Shown: positions 46,817 to 58,252 of the stretch, piece after piece
Numbering within the stretch: the first letter of the stretch is position 1
How the letters are laid out: every line of letters begins with the position of its first letter
Position numbers and translations under genes: made by a program
The notes under the pieces: model-generated
The model's database searches: none
Told to the model about the DNA's origin: nothing
What the model saw: the letters and a program-made list of their open reading frames with translations, nothing else
Origin: Marthasterias glacialis
Taxonomy: Eukaryota > Echinodermata > Asteroidea > Forcipulatida > Asteriidae
Direction of reading: 5' to 3'
Length of the DNA stretch: 64,000 nucleotides
Assembly: GCA_911728455.2 (NCBI GenBank)
Contig: OU452226.1
Span: 13,161,938 to 13,225,937, forward strand

Positions 46817-49800
46817 CTAGTATCTATGGAGGCCAAGACTCCTTTGGTATGAGATGCCATCACCTCTAGTTGCTTGCTGTAGAAAGAGATTTAAACATTC
46901 TTTTAAAGACGGGTACTGGCAGAAGGTTGTTCCTGTTTTTCTCACAACGATGTGGTTTACCTTTTTATCACACTAAGGCCAACTGGATCCTGAAGCACAA
47001 TTTGTATTTGTTTATTGTTTTTAATCTCCAACCAATAGCGATAAACAGCCAAAAAAGGGAAGGGAATAAAATTAAAAGATTTTTAAATAGAGCACTTTTT
47101 ACAAAAACGATTACATTGCACACAAATTGTTAGAAATGTTATTTGAAGAGTTGGAAAAATTAAACAGATTACATAGTTGGGCATAGCTAAAATATGTTTG
47201 AAAAATGATAAAAAGCCTCATCACTATGTACTCAGTTTGTACTCTCTTTAGAACAGACAAATAATCCCATCCATATGTGATAATAAATTTCGGCAAATCT
47301 CACGACTCTTCGTCTTACGAAGACAACAGGTGGCAGGGCTAAACGGTGCCATTACCATGGTGGTACCACACTCAAGCAGGCATTGTGCATTCTGATTCTT
47401 AAATTATATGTGCATTTTGCCAAGTTGCATGCACGTCATTAGCCGAGGTATCGTACCTCCATGAAGCTTGACAATGGTACATTCTGTCAAATCACTTTTT
47501 AAAATAAAACTTACCTTATTGATCTGTCGATGTCTATCTCTGCTGACGATTTCTTCGATTATTTCACCCTCTCCCCTCACAAGCCTGAAACAAAACCAAG
47601 TAAACATGAAAGAAGGCTTAGAAGGGCTGTGTCGTCATGATTATAGCAGGCCTGTGGCTGTGCATGGAAAGATGAACTCTCACCCAGATACTGCACACGT
47701 GAGCGCTCAAATTACAAAGGATGCCGTCTTTGTCAAACTTTGATGTGACCACTGGTGCACATGCGCGCGCTGTAGCTGAGTTATTCAATTTACTGCTATA
47801 ATCATAACAACACAGCCCCTTTAATCTTCCGAACTTGTGAAACTTTTTTGTGAAAATTCACTAGACTCTCAACAAAAATTGTGGCTCACTGACGTTTACA
47901 TATAATTCATATCGTACCATAAACCCGAAGGCCTTTGAATGTTAGAAGTATAAATGTGTTAAAAAAGGTTACTATTATTATTATTATTATTAATTTAATA
48001 AAACCAAGGATGCCTCAACAGTGAACTTAATCACTGTAGCTTGGAAGCCTGAGGAAACCTGGTGATAAGGATGCTTGCTATCTGAACCAGAAACACCGGG
48101 GTAAACCCCTACTCTTTCACGATAAGTGTTCTGCGTTCTTTTACGTGCACTACCCATCCTAGTACACGGGGCCTACAGCTTAACGTCCCATCCGAAGGAC
48201 AAAGCAAATATGGTAAAGTGTCTTGCTCAAGGACACAAGTTACCTGTGTCTTCCAGTGTCTTCATCATACACTCTCCGAGTCTGACTCTGCTTGCGCTCG
48301 TATTCTTCCTTAGTCATTGGTGCCAAGATGCGAGGCGCTGGTTCTTGAACACCTACATTTGAGGAGCATTCAGAATTAATGATTAAGCAGTGAAAGTTAT
48401 TAAGACCTTATTAAGCACAGGCCAGCCACTATGGTTTTCTTCAACACAAACCTACGTAACCGAACTGAGGCTAGAGTGAAAAAATAGTATGGTGCTTTGT
48501 GTTTCTTGGGAAACGTAGCCTGTTTGTTACAGGGAACTCATCAAAGCCAACAAAATTGATTACTGTAGGGAAATGAGTGTACTTATACTGTGCTGTGTGT
48601 TATTCATATCCGGCAACTGTTTTTTAAACTTTAAAATATTCTTCAATCTACTCTTGAGAAGTTGAACCTCACCTTCCGCTAAGTTAAGTAGCTTAGCCTG
48701 AATGCTTGAAATCTTTGGACCTTTAGGTTCCTTGCTCCGTCTTTCCTTTCGCTCTTTGCGTCTTTTCTCCTTGCTTTTTTTACTACGATGCTCTCTCCGT
48801 TCTTTTTTCTTTGCTTTCCTCCTTTCCAGCTTGTCTCTCCTTTTACGTTTCTCTTTCTTCAGTCTGGCTCGTTCCTTCTCCTTTGCCCGTTCAATCTTCC
48901 TCTTCCTCCTCTCTGAGCTGTCAGATTTTGTTTTTGCAGGAGACACCGATGAGTGGACTGTCCTTTTAGAGTCAACAGCCAAGCTTTCCCTTTTGTGGTA
49001 TCTTTCCGCATGACTGCTCTCTTTGACTGAATGTCTACTGCTGCTGTCTGTCCTGCCTTCCCTGGAGTTCTGCCTCCTATCGTGCCTATGAGAAGCTTGA
49101 TCCCTGAGCTCATCCGGAGCTTTTCTGCTGGGCTCTTCGAGGAGTTCCCATTCCCAGCATCCTTTTTCAGTACTGAAGTACTCTCGCCCAACACTACTCA
49201 CCGATGATTCATGCTTCACCCTCTGACGCTCTTTCTCCTTGCTGGACTTGGACTTGCTCGTTGAGTACACATCTGCAGGACTGAATCGTTCATGATCAAA
49301 GCCTTGTTTTGAAACTTCATCGATCTTCCTGCGATCCCTCTCTTGACTAGACTTGGCTCTGGATTGTGAATGCTCCACTGCATGAGCAGTCCTGGAAGAC
49401 TTGTGCACCATCTTTTGAGCATCACCACCCTTGTAACGTTCCTCTTCTCTACGTCTGGAATTAGATCCCTCATCCCTTGGCACTTCCTTAAACCTGTCGT
49501 AATACCTCCGGTCTTTTTCAGATTGGCTCCCATCTCTTTTGAAGTCCTTTTCTTTGTGGTTGTTCTTTTTACTGGACTCATCCCTCGTGGGCTCTTGGTC
49601 CCGCCGGAGCTCACGGCCAATGCGATGCCTGTGTGTCTTGTCGTTTCGACCTCTGGACATAGAATCCCTGTAATTTATTTCTTGACTATAAGATCTCTTC
49701 GCCACATCTGTATGACTGGAGCTCCTTGGCCTATCCTCAACCTCTCTCTTTTTGTGTCTGATTTCTTCTGGACTCTCGGCAACCATCATGCGACTTCTGT

Positions 49801-50347
49801 CTCGTCTCTGATGAAGTTTCTTTTCCTCCTCATGTTCCTTTCTACTTGAGTTTTCACTCTGGTGGTTGGACCTATGTTGCCGACCACTTCTGTTATCCTT
49901 GATCCTGTCCTTTGAGGAAGGGTTCTTTTTATGCTGATTTTGTGCATAATGCTCTGATTCTGAGTCACTTGAACTATCAGAGCTGGATGAACTACTGCCA
50001 CTACTGTCGCTGCTGCTACTGCTACTTGAACTGGAAGGCACCCTGGCACTTTTCTTCAAACTATTGCCATCCTCATGCATAATCTTCTTTTTTTTCCTAG
50101 AATAGGCCTTTGGAATGTTTGATTCCGGTGATAAGTCCAACTCACTTCCACTACTCAGTGAAACTGAATAGGGTCTCTTGCGATACATCTTTTCCTTTTC
50201 GCGGTCAACAAGCGTCTGGACCTGTTCGCTGTCATTCTCGAGGCGGGCATATGCCTTCGGGACGGCGGTGGTGGGGGAAGAACTCCTGGAGGAGGCTGAG
50301 GGAGAACTGTCATCTGAGCTGGAGCTATGACGTCCACGACCAGTCAT
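46817..50347 (-). CDS. ARL6IP4: ARL6IP4 / SR-25 nuclear protein
   Basis: Four exons join in phase on the minus strand: 50347-48673, 48352-48244, 47584-47515 and 46876-46817, giving 637 residues. Exon 1 encodes a long, low-complexity Ser, Arg, Lys and Glu-rich region: a poly-Ser block near residues 104-130, RS/KE-rich stretches, and a Lys/Arg block (RRKRKIERAKEKERARLKKE). The conserved SR-25 C-terminus is split over exons 2-4: APMTKEEYERKQSQ, TRRVYDEDTGRHRLVRGEGE, IIEEIVSRDRHRQINK and QATRGDG, matching the vertebrate MTKEEWEARQS..HREINKQATRGD region. The protein is nuclear and linked to pre-mRNA splicing and to ARL6 binding in vertebrates. At 637 residues it is longer than the human forms I recall, mostly through the low-complexity part. 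The start MTGRGRHSSSSDDSSPS is the first in-frame ATG. Confidence 0.9.
47618..47824. mobile_element. Family A element, copy 3
   Basis: The 207-bp copy is bounded by TTAG-AAGGGCTGTGTCGTCATG and AACACAGCCCCT-TTAA. It begins 33 bp upstream (genomically right) of ARL6IP4 exon 3, so it occupies the end of intron 2 near its branch point. Confidence 0.8.
47972..48240 (-). mobile_element. tRNA-derived SINE, class 1, 5'-truncated, abutting a splice donor
   Basis: On the minus strand it starts CTTGTGTCCTTGAGCAAGAC only about 4 nt inside the ARL6IP4 intron after exon 2. It continues with the class 1 body (CCCATCCGAAGGAC in plus sense, CTACTCTTTCACGATAAGTG, CTGAACCAGAAACACCGGGG) and ends in an ATT/AAT tail. 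The tRNA-like head is missing. Confidence 0.8.
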
Positions 50348-51775
50348 GATTACAACATTAAAGGTGAGCAGCGATGATTTCAGTAAACATCACACAGAAA
50401 GAGGAACTACAAAGACAAAGTGAATTAATTGATCAGTAATGTTAGTTGATGCCCCAATATAAATTCAGGCTTTGCCTTTGAATTCAACTATTAATTTGCT
50501 GGTGTACCTGTACCATTCATTCACTCATGTCATTAACAATGTTCTCCGTACATCAAGAAGGAATTGACAGAATGTAACACAATTTATGCCCATCTTTCAC
50601 TGATTGAATTCAAGTATGTAAAATTTAATGTACATGTGTGCAAGGACCTACTTTCTTAAAATCCACCGGAAATTCAACCCATCCACTGACTGTGTGTGGT
50701 GAGCTATCGTTTACATGCTTTACCATGCATGCCATGAGGGTCCATGCTCAGTCAATCAAATATTTGTAACACCCCTTGTCATGTTTCTTCAAAGATTGAT
50801 TCTGCCTTTTGATTGGTGTACAGCACGTCACATGATATGTCTTATTTTTACTACAGTATTACTAGGGTAGGGGTAGGCTAGGCCTACTACTTTTAACTTA
50901 TCCAGTACTATAGTATAAAAATATATGCACGATCTTGATGAGCTGTATCCATTACCTGTAACAACCAATGTATATACCCATAGCAACAGCAGTTTCTTGT
51001 ACGATGGGGTGTTATTCATGTGCTTATTATAAAACAAATAGTTATTGACTACTTTTTCGTCGTTGTGCAAATGACAAATGCAATATAGTGACTCCGTCAG
51101 TGACTCGTGGAGCGTTCTATTTTCCCTCGACTTCGCCGTGGGAAAACATAACAACCCAGGATTCACTTTAGGAGTTGTAGTTTTAACCATAGCACTCGAT
51201 GCAGTCAATATTTGTATACTTTTTCTTTACTACCAATACCAATCCATGGTATATGGCCATGGATATGAATGATATTGGTGGTGGTGTGTGGCAATGCCAC
51301 AAAGGTAGCAATTTTTTTTATATTTGGTTGGGACTTTTTCATGTTGAAGTTATCAACTTACTCTTTTTAAATCAGGTCCTTTTCAACTTCGGAATCTTAG
51401 AGGTCATCTATCGGTTCGGAATTTAGAAAATGTGCATAATAATAAGGGTAATTCTTTGTTAAAACTGCTGACTTTCTTTGCCACTTTCTTTCCACACAGT
51501 CACAGTAACAACAGTTTTCACTCTACTGCTCTTATGTCGTGGGGTCCCGGTGGTCTGGTACTCCATCAGGTTATGTGCGATGTAGACACGGTGAGAATAA
51601 AGATACTAACACAGTGTAACAAGCGTCAATTGAGGGCGCTGTTAAACAAGTCTTTCACACACTAAGTTCTGCTTATGTTATTGGAAGTCGAAGTGCTTGC
51701 TGCTACTGCTAGTGCTAGACACTTCTTGCGCGGATCTTTCAAATTTTAGTCATTTGTATTCGTGTATTAAAAAAA
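50348..51775. promoter_or_regulatory. Head-to-head interval between ARL6IP4 and POP5
   Basis: The 1.43-kb interval separates the two divergent start codons, so it should hold both promoters and 5' UTRs. The centre (about 50930-51165) is the ATAGCAAC / CTTCGCC repeat also seen at 28069-28420. No TATA box is convincing. A shared bidirectional promoter is possible but not shown. Confidence 0.45.
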
Positions 51776-54700
51776 ATGGTGCGACTTAAAAACAGGTAGG
51801 CAATTATGATAGTATCTAGTAATATTTAACTTGTTTTATCATCAATTTGTCGGCAAATTTATACCCTGTTTGGAAAAGACGAACAAGTTGGATCAACTTC
51901 TTGGGACCTTGGTTTTTCAATTCTACTTCCATGGTTTTTGTAACTAAAGCACTGATCAACAGTAGCACTAACTTAACCATGCTAACACTGAATAAAATTA
52001 ATAATAAGAGTTTGGCTAGTTTTAGTAATTGATTGAAAACTTTAAAACTAATGAAAACTAATTTATTTATATTGTTAAAAATAATCGACGATGGTCAGGA
52101 TGGTACATTCACCTGTCGTTTTCAAGACATCAATGATCATGACAATTTAAATTTAATCAAAATGAACAGATGAAACTTACTATTTGTAATGTAGTAATAT
52201 TTGTAGTGTTAAATTATACTAAGTCATAAATGAAGGTAGACCCCAATCCTTAGTGCCTCAATAAATAGTTGGTGATAAGCCGTCACTCTCTATTGGCGTT
52301 AGACCCAGTAACTGGGGCGCTGTACTCCTTTTTTGAGATTTTGACATGATCTGTCATACTAGCACGACAGATAATGCCAAAATCTCGAAAAAGGAGTACA
52401 GCGCCCCAGTTACTGGGTCTATGTTGGCGTAAGTCATACCCCATTGCATTTGAGGAAGTCCAGGCGATATTATGGGGCTACATTCGTGTTGACGTTATTA
52501 CATTAGTGGTTACAATGGAGACTGATGTCCTATTACACAGGGGTAACTACATGTAGGCCCCTAACCTTGAAACAATAACATTGGAATATTGCCATTTGTA
52601 GCATGGAGGATTTTAGGCACTATTTTTATGGGGCTACGCTAACTAACACTAACAGTAACACTTGGGCGAAGAAGAAAAAAAAAACCTGTACTACCGTACT
52701 TCGTGTAGGAATTGTGTGGAAAATCATTCAGGAAGCATGTTCTAAACAAAAATGAGATGAGGCCAGTTTCATTCATAGAGCTGTTTAAGCACACACGGAA
52801 CAATTTCTGCTAAAAACTAGAAACAGGTTATCGGACAAAATACTGTCTGTGACTAGTTTCCTTTAAACATGTTAAATACTGTGTTGTTTTTGCTGAGCAG
52901 ATAAATTAGGCAACAAAGTTTCTGCTAATTAGGCAGCTTTATCATGTCTGCTGTGGACATGTGATCAAGACAAAGAAAAACAAATCTTGACAACAACTGC
53001 TGCAATCTCAATCTTTTTCTTGTATCTTTTGCTCAGGTATTTTCTTTGCGAGATGGTGTTTGAAGATCCCAACAGTCGAGCATTTTCAGTTGCTACCCAG
53101 AATATCTATAACGCTGTGAAAAGCAAAGTACGGGACACCCATGGGGACTACGGTCTGGCTGCCATCTCCTGGGGATTGCGTGGTAAAGTTCCAAAAGTGT
53201 TTCTGATATATTCCAACGGCATGAGAATCATGGGAAATTCAGAACACATTTTACTTGTATTCATACATGTATACAGAGCAGGGCTGTAGCTAGACCAATT
53301 TTAGTGGTGGGTTTTAAATCCAAATTTGTTGGAGTCCACCAAGTGCGAAAACTACAGAGTACATGTACGTACATTACCTTTTAGCTGACTACCACTACAA
53401 AAAAAAGAAAATAAAGAAATAAATGAAGGTCTCCACAGCCTTACCCTCTCCACATTTTGCCTTCGTCTTTATATGTTTTATCTTGTGCAATGCATTACAT
53501 GTTGTATTTTATCTGTTTATGGCTTTGAGAAGTGGAGTGAAATAAATAAAATAATAATACATGTATATGTAGGTCAAACACCTTCACTGTACAATGTACA
53601 TGCTGTACAGTATGTCAAGATGGAACTATCATCTCAAATGCCCGAACAGATCCCTGTTCATATCACAAAACATTGGGGGACCTTTCATTGAAGATGACAA
53701 TGTTTTATTTGTTCCCAATTATTCACAGTGAAGTACCTCAATCCCTACACTGGCCTCGTGATGATTCGAGTCCGTCGTCAACACCAGAAGATACTCGGCA
53801 CAACGTTGCCATTCATCACATCAGTCGCAAGATGTCCGCTATCATTTAGAACGTTACACATCTCAGGTAAAATAAAACACTCATTTAAATCATCATCACG
53901 TCGTTGGAGGTACTTTGTTTTTTCCCCGGACCTCTTTCCCTACCTCACCTTGACCATTCTGTCCCTAGTTTCACAACTTGAGACCTCCAAATACCCAAGG
54001 CGTAGCGTTAATAATGCATTTTATTTTATACATCTTTCAGGTACCATTCGTTCCTGTCAGAAGTTTCTTGTGAAGTTCAACAGGCAGCAGTTGGTCGTCT
54101 TACTGAGACAGTGCAAAACAAATGGTAAGAGGCACAATGGAAGCCTTACACTACAGCCAAGGGGAAGTCTCATTGATTTGAATGGGAGAAAAACAGAAAT
54201 AGCCAAAGTATGTCAGAGTTTAAAGTCCTGCAGAAGGAAAATACACCGGCTATTTGGGTGGGATACAAACCTACAATCCCTTTATTCTAGAGCAAGTATC
54301 TTGCCCACTAGACCGAGCGGATGATGTGAGGCCAGCTCGTTCCCTGTCATTAGCAGCAGGTGCATAGTAGCGCAAATGATGGGGGATAAAGAATGCTATT
54401 TTGGATTCACCCTTACACCGATGTGTGATAAGCACTGTATGTGGCATGTGGGAAAAAAGTTTCATTACACTAGTCTGGTGGGATTCAAACCCACAACCCC
54501 CAAGTTCTAGAGCAGATGTGTCGACCACTAGACCACCTTGGGTTAAGTTTGAAAGAGATCGCCTCCTTGTTAGTTCTTTGCTTCTTTCAGTCGTTTTAAA
54601 AAGTGCATTAACTTTTATCATGGTGTCACCATCTTTGTCATGTATCCCGTATACACAGTATAGCGTGTCATGGCTTAGTGGTCTTGTGCACCAGACTCAA

Positions 54701-55248
54701 GTTCTGGTGGCTAAGTCATAAGAGTGTGGGTTTGAATCCCGGTCATGACACTTGTGTCCTTGAGCAAGACACTTAGCTGTAGTTGCTTCTTTTCACCTAG
54801 GGGTAAATGGGTACATGTGAGGGCAGAGATTTTGTGATTGATTTAGCTTGGCAGCACAGGCTGTATACTCCCTAGGGAGCTGAGATGGTTTAAGGAATAA
54901 AATAAATGGCCCACTGACTTGGGGTAATACTTTTTCAAGTGCCTGGCTGCATTAGATTTGGACGCTATACAAAAGGCCACTATTATTATTATTACTATTT
55001 TTATTATTGACAATGACAGGGATTCTAGTCATTTTTGTCATGTCATACATTGTGTTTATTCCTTAATCCTCTGTTTGGTTATACTGGATTGAACAAGAGG
55101 TAAGTTAGAGTTTTGTTCGAGTATATTTTTATTTTCTATTTGTTTTTTTTCTTCAGAGGAACGGATTCAAGTGAAGGAATCAATAAAGAAATGCTCTGTG
55201 TTGGTTAAGGAGACGGAATTGCACAGCGCTGCTTCAGATGATACCTGA
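51776..55248 (+). CDS. POP5: Ribonuclease P/MRP protein subunit POP5
   Basis: Five exons join in phase: 51776-51795 (20 nt, MVRLKN), 53037-53182, 53729-53866, 54041-54124 and 55157-55248, giving 159 residues (163 in human). Recognisable blocks are RYFLCEMVFEDPNSRAFS, GLAAISWGLRVKYLNPYTGL, TLPFITSVARCPLSF and LHISGTIRSCQKFLVKFNRQ, which follow the vertebrate YLNAYTG, LPFIT and GGTIRTCQKFL motifs. POP5 is a core protein of nuclear RNase P and RNase MRP, which cut 5' leaders from tRNA precursors and process rRNA. Intron 4 is packed with three SINE copies. The short first exon ends two bases into the Arg codon and is completed by exon 2. Confidence 0.95.
52300..52421. mobile_element. Hairpin MITE with 9-bp flanking duplication
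   Basis: Arms of about 43 bp (TAGACCCAGTAACTGGGGCG..CTCGAAAAAGGAGTACAGCG) pair with one mismatch around a 35-bp centre. The flanks TATTGGCGT and TGTTGGCGT form a candidate 9-bp target duplication with one difference. A decayed copy is at 15204-15290. It lies in POP5 intron 1. Confidence 0.85.
54245..54320 (-). mobile_element. tRNA-derived SINE, class 2, head fragment
   Basis: On the minus strand it reads GCTCGGTCTAGTGGGCAAGA and GTAGGTTTGTATCCCACCC, the tRNA-like part of class 2. It lies in POP5 intron 4. Confidence 0.6.
54385..54545 (-). mobile_element. tRNA-derived SINE, class 2
   Basis: On the minus strand it reads AAGGTGGTCTAGTGGTCGAC, GGGTTTGAATCCCACCAGAC and CACATCGGTGTAAGGGTGAA, with A and B boxes in order. 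It lies in POP5 intron 4, just right of another copy. Confidence 0.75.
54663..55013 (+). mobile_element. tRNA-derived SINE, class 1
   Basis: The head has ATGGCTTAGTGGTC and the B box GGTTTGAATCCC. The body carries CACTTGTGTCCTTGAGCAAG, GGGGTAAATGGGTACATGTG and GACGCTATACAAAAGGCCAC, followed by an ATT tail. It lies in POP5 intron 4. A related head fragment is at about 26645-26710. Confidence 0.8.
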
Positions 55249-58200
55249 TGTCATTTTGCTTCTCCTCGCCAGGGTGTACAAGTTCCAACAAGTAAGGGTT
55301 GTGTAAGCAATGTGTTTATTGGACCCCTTATTGTTCTGTAGCGGCTTAAGGTTGCATGCACCTCCTGATGTTAAGAAACTCTGAGGAACATCTCAATGGC
55401 ACAATTTCCCAATGACGTCAGTCTTCATCTGCCATTATGCGTACTAAATGTATATTTGTCAAAAGCTTTAACTCATTTAGCTAATACCAAACAATTAGTA
55501 CATTTGCTTGAAGAATGCAATTTATCCTAAAGACTGTAGTGTGTCTCATTGGGAATGGAATTTAACCAGTTGACGCCGGATGAACTGTACACATGCAACT
55601 ATTGTCTGAGCCAGCAAACGGAGGACTTGTTAACACGCCATTCATTGTGTAAAATTGGAATACCAGAACAAAGGTAGCCCGGATATTTTGTTTCGGAGCG
55701 TGCACAGAGTATGCACTCACAATACAAAGCATCGCCTCATTTTCACCCACACAAAGAGGACATATGAAGTTGAATATCACTGATTTTCGCCCATTATGCG
55801 GGGGGTTATTGTATAATCCCCCATTCCAGACCTTTGTCCTTTTGTTCCCAAAAGAGGATTACAAGAGGATCGGCTCAATGGAGGCAAGTCATGTAAGTGA
55901 GAGTGAACTCAGTTTCCAGCCTTGCTTCCGGATTGCAGAACAATACTAGGGCTAGGTTTTGCAACTCACGTTGTGTGAATTTGACATTTTCTCGATACAG
56001 CAGTCAAAAATCACATTGCTTCAAAAAGAATCTTTGTTCTCTTGGCTTTGTCAAGTATTCTTTGCAACCATGTAGGTGTATTCTATTTTTAAGGATACAA
56101 AAAGACACAATTTAGGAATAAATGTTTAACATAATGCTTTATTTTTCTGAGATTAATACATTATTGAAACTGGCCAGTTTGTCGAGAATATTGCTTACTA
56201 CAAGCAATATCTGACCATTGAATTAAATAGCAAAAAATAATAATAAGTTGAAACAACCACCTCAACTGTACATATGTAAATCTTCAAAATGCATAATATA
56301 CACTGTAACAGACTTGTTATATTTTTGTTAATTTGCCAGAATACATGTAGAAAACATGTAATGTATAATATGAAAACCCAAGGAATTACAAAAATGCTAG
56401 TCTTGCATTTTACTGTGACTGACAAACAAATACTAAAGAGAAAAAACAAAAAAAACCAAGTTAACATAAAAAAGCTTCGATAGTAAAAAAGACATGCCCT
56501 CTCTGGACAACACCCGGTACACCCCCCCCCCCCTTTCCTTTACAGTTACATATATTTCCAGCAAATAAAAAACTTCAAACAAACATGCAACTTGAATTTT
56601 TTTTTTTTTTTTTAGTACATTAAGGTTCAGTTTGTAGAGTTAAATAAGAGTTCTCTTAGAGTAAGAGTTCGCTTATGATTTTCTTCAACCCACTCCCTTC
56701 TTCTAGTTTATATCAAAAGGTATGGTATTTGACCCTTGAAAATATATAGGAACATTTTTACTGCATATAAGGGCTGACCTATGTACATGTACGTAATTGT
56801 ATGGGCTTTTATAGACTTTTGACCTTTACTGATTTTTCTGAAGGCATACAAATCGGAAATCAAATTAAAATGTAAAGAATACCACACCAAATTGATTATA
56901 GGGCAGGAACTGTACATATTATAATGCAAACAAAATCCAAGCACGTCAAAAAATTGAAAACCTCCAAGGCACTATACAGGATTGGTAAAGCTGATAGTGC
57001 AGTGTCTTACTTTGTCTGATGCAATAATTACATGAAAGAACAAAACTATGAAAATTTGGGCTCAATCCGTCGTCTGAGTCAGGAGAAAATAGTGAAAAAC
57101 TGTGTACAATTTTCAGCACGTAAACACAATTGTCCATAATTTCGGTTGTCACAACCAAAATCAGCTGGTTTTTTTGTTGTTGTTGTTTTTTTTTTTTAGG
57201 TTTTCAGATAACAGTTTTCTCGAAAATGACAGCATTTCAGAGGAACTATTTCATAGAAAAATTGGTTCTAGTATGAACTTCATAGACAGTGAGATTTTAG
57301 ACTGGAAATAAACGATGTTTTTGATCCTTACCAATCATGTACAGTGCCTCTAATGCTTCAAATATTTTATGTTTTTCCCCTCAGTTTATGAGGGATTACT
57401 AATACATGGTTTTCACCCATAAACTAGCTTGTTTGCTAATTGTAATTGCAAAATATTATAACTATGGTTCTCTAACCAACCAAAACATTTCTGTTTTCAG
57501 CTTCATAGTTGTAAAACATTAGTCCGATTTGACCACCCTGTGAAACATATACAAATTTCAAAATTGCTCATGCTAAAACCTTCATGTAGATCTTTATGCA
57601 GAACAATTGAAGCCAAATATTGTCAAAGGTGGCAATGTTAAGGTAGCCCTTTCTAATTATGTACAGTTGAATGTGGATTAATTTAACTAAACTTTCGATA
57701 ACCCATTCACACACTAGAAAAAAAGTTTCAGAGCAGAAAATCAAAATCCTGCGATTAGTCAAAATGAGTCCCAACAGAATCACAGGCGTAAATCCGCTTG
57801 CGCCACATTTAGTGCGTAAAATGGGCAATAAAATGTGGCGCAAAAGGACTTACGCAGTTGCGTAAAGTTTTGTGAAATCGACTGTTGGTATTCTATTCCT
57901 GTTAGGCAATGTCACTCTATGTTAGAATCTTAGGCTACCTGTTGGGGAAATCAGAAAGTCTTTGGGATTACTTTCCTTTCCTAAGACCAGGTCAATTGAC
58001 CTTTATCATGGTGCAGCCATCTTGTTTTCTTCTATTCCACCCAATGTAACCAAATCGAGGCTGGAAGGAAAAGGTAGTTGGGCCCCTTTTATGAGATGAG
58101 AATTAGAACTGTCACTGTTGTATGCAGGGTACCATACACGGATGACTACAGCATGATCAAGATCCATAGAGACAATGGCCTAGCTGTTAAATCTCTGTCC

Positions 58201-58252
58201 AGTTATCAGTTCATATCCTTGACATTCTCCCCCAGTAAATGTACAGTTTGCT
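55249..58252. other. Interval between convergent POP5 and TYW1
   Basis: AT-rich, with no protein-like frame. AATAAA at 56117-56122 (plus) and TTTATT at about 56138-56143 (a minus-strand AATAAA) may be the 3' ends of POP5 and TYW1. A 12-bp poly-C run is at 56522 and a poly-T run at 56599. A self-complementary GTAAATCCGCTTGCGCCACA / TGTGGCGCAAAAGGACTTAC motif lies at 57788-57855. Confidence 0.5.

Noticed and set aside
48702-49849. Two long plus-strand frames (48702-49013 and 49370-49849)
   Set aside because: They are antisense to the Ser/Arg/Lys-rich ARL6IP4 exon 1; the skewed codons of that exon remove stops on the other strand.
53728-54324. 198-codon frame covering POP5 exons 3 and 4
   Set aside because: It is an intron read-through. 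It shows the exon 3 protein but shifts across intron sequence and ends in a SINE.
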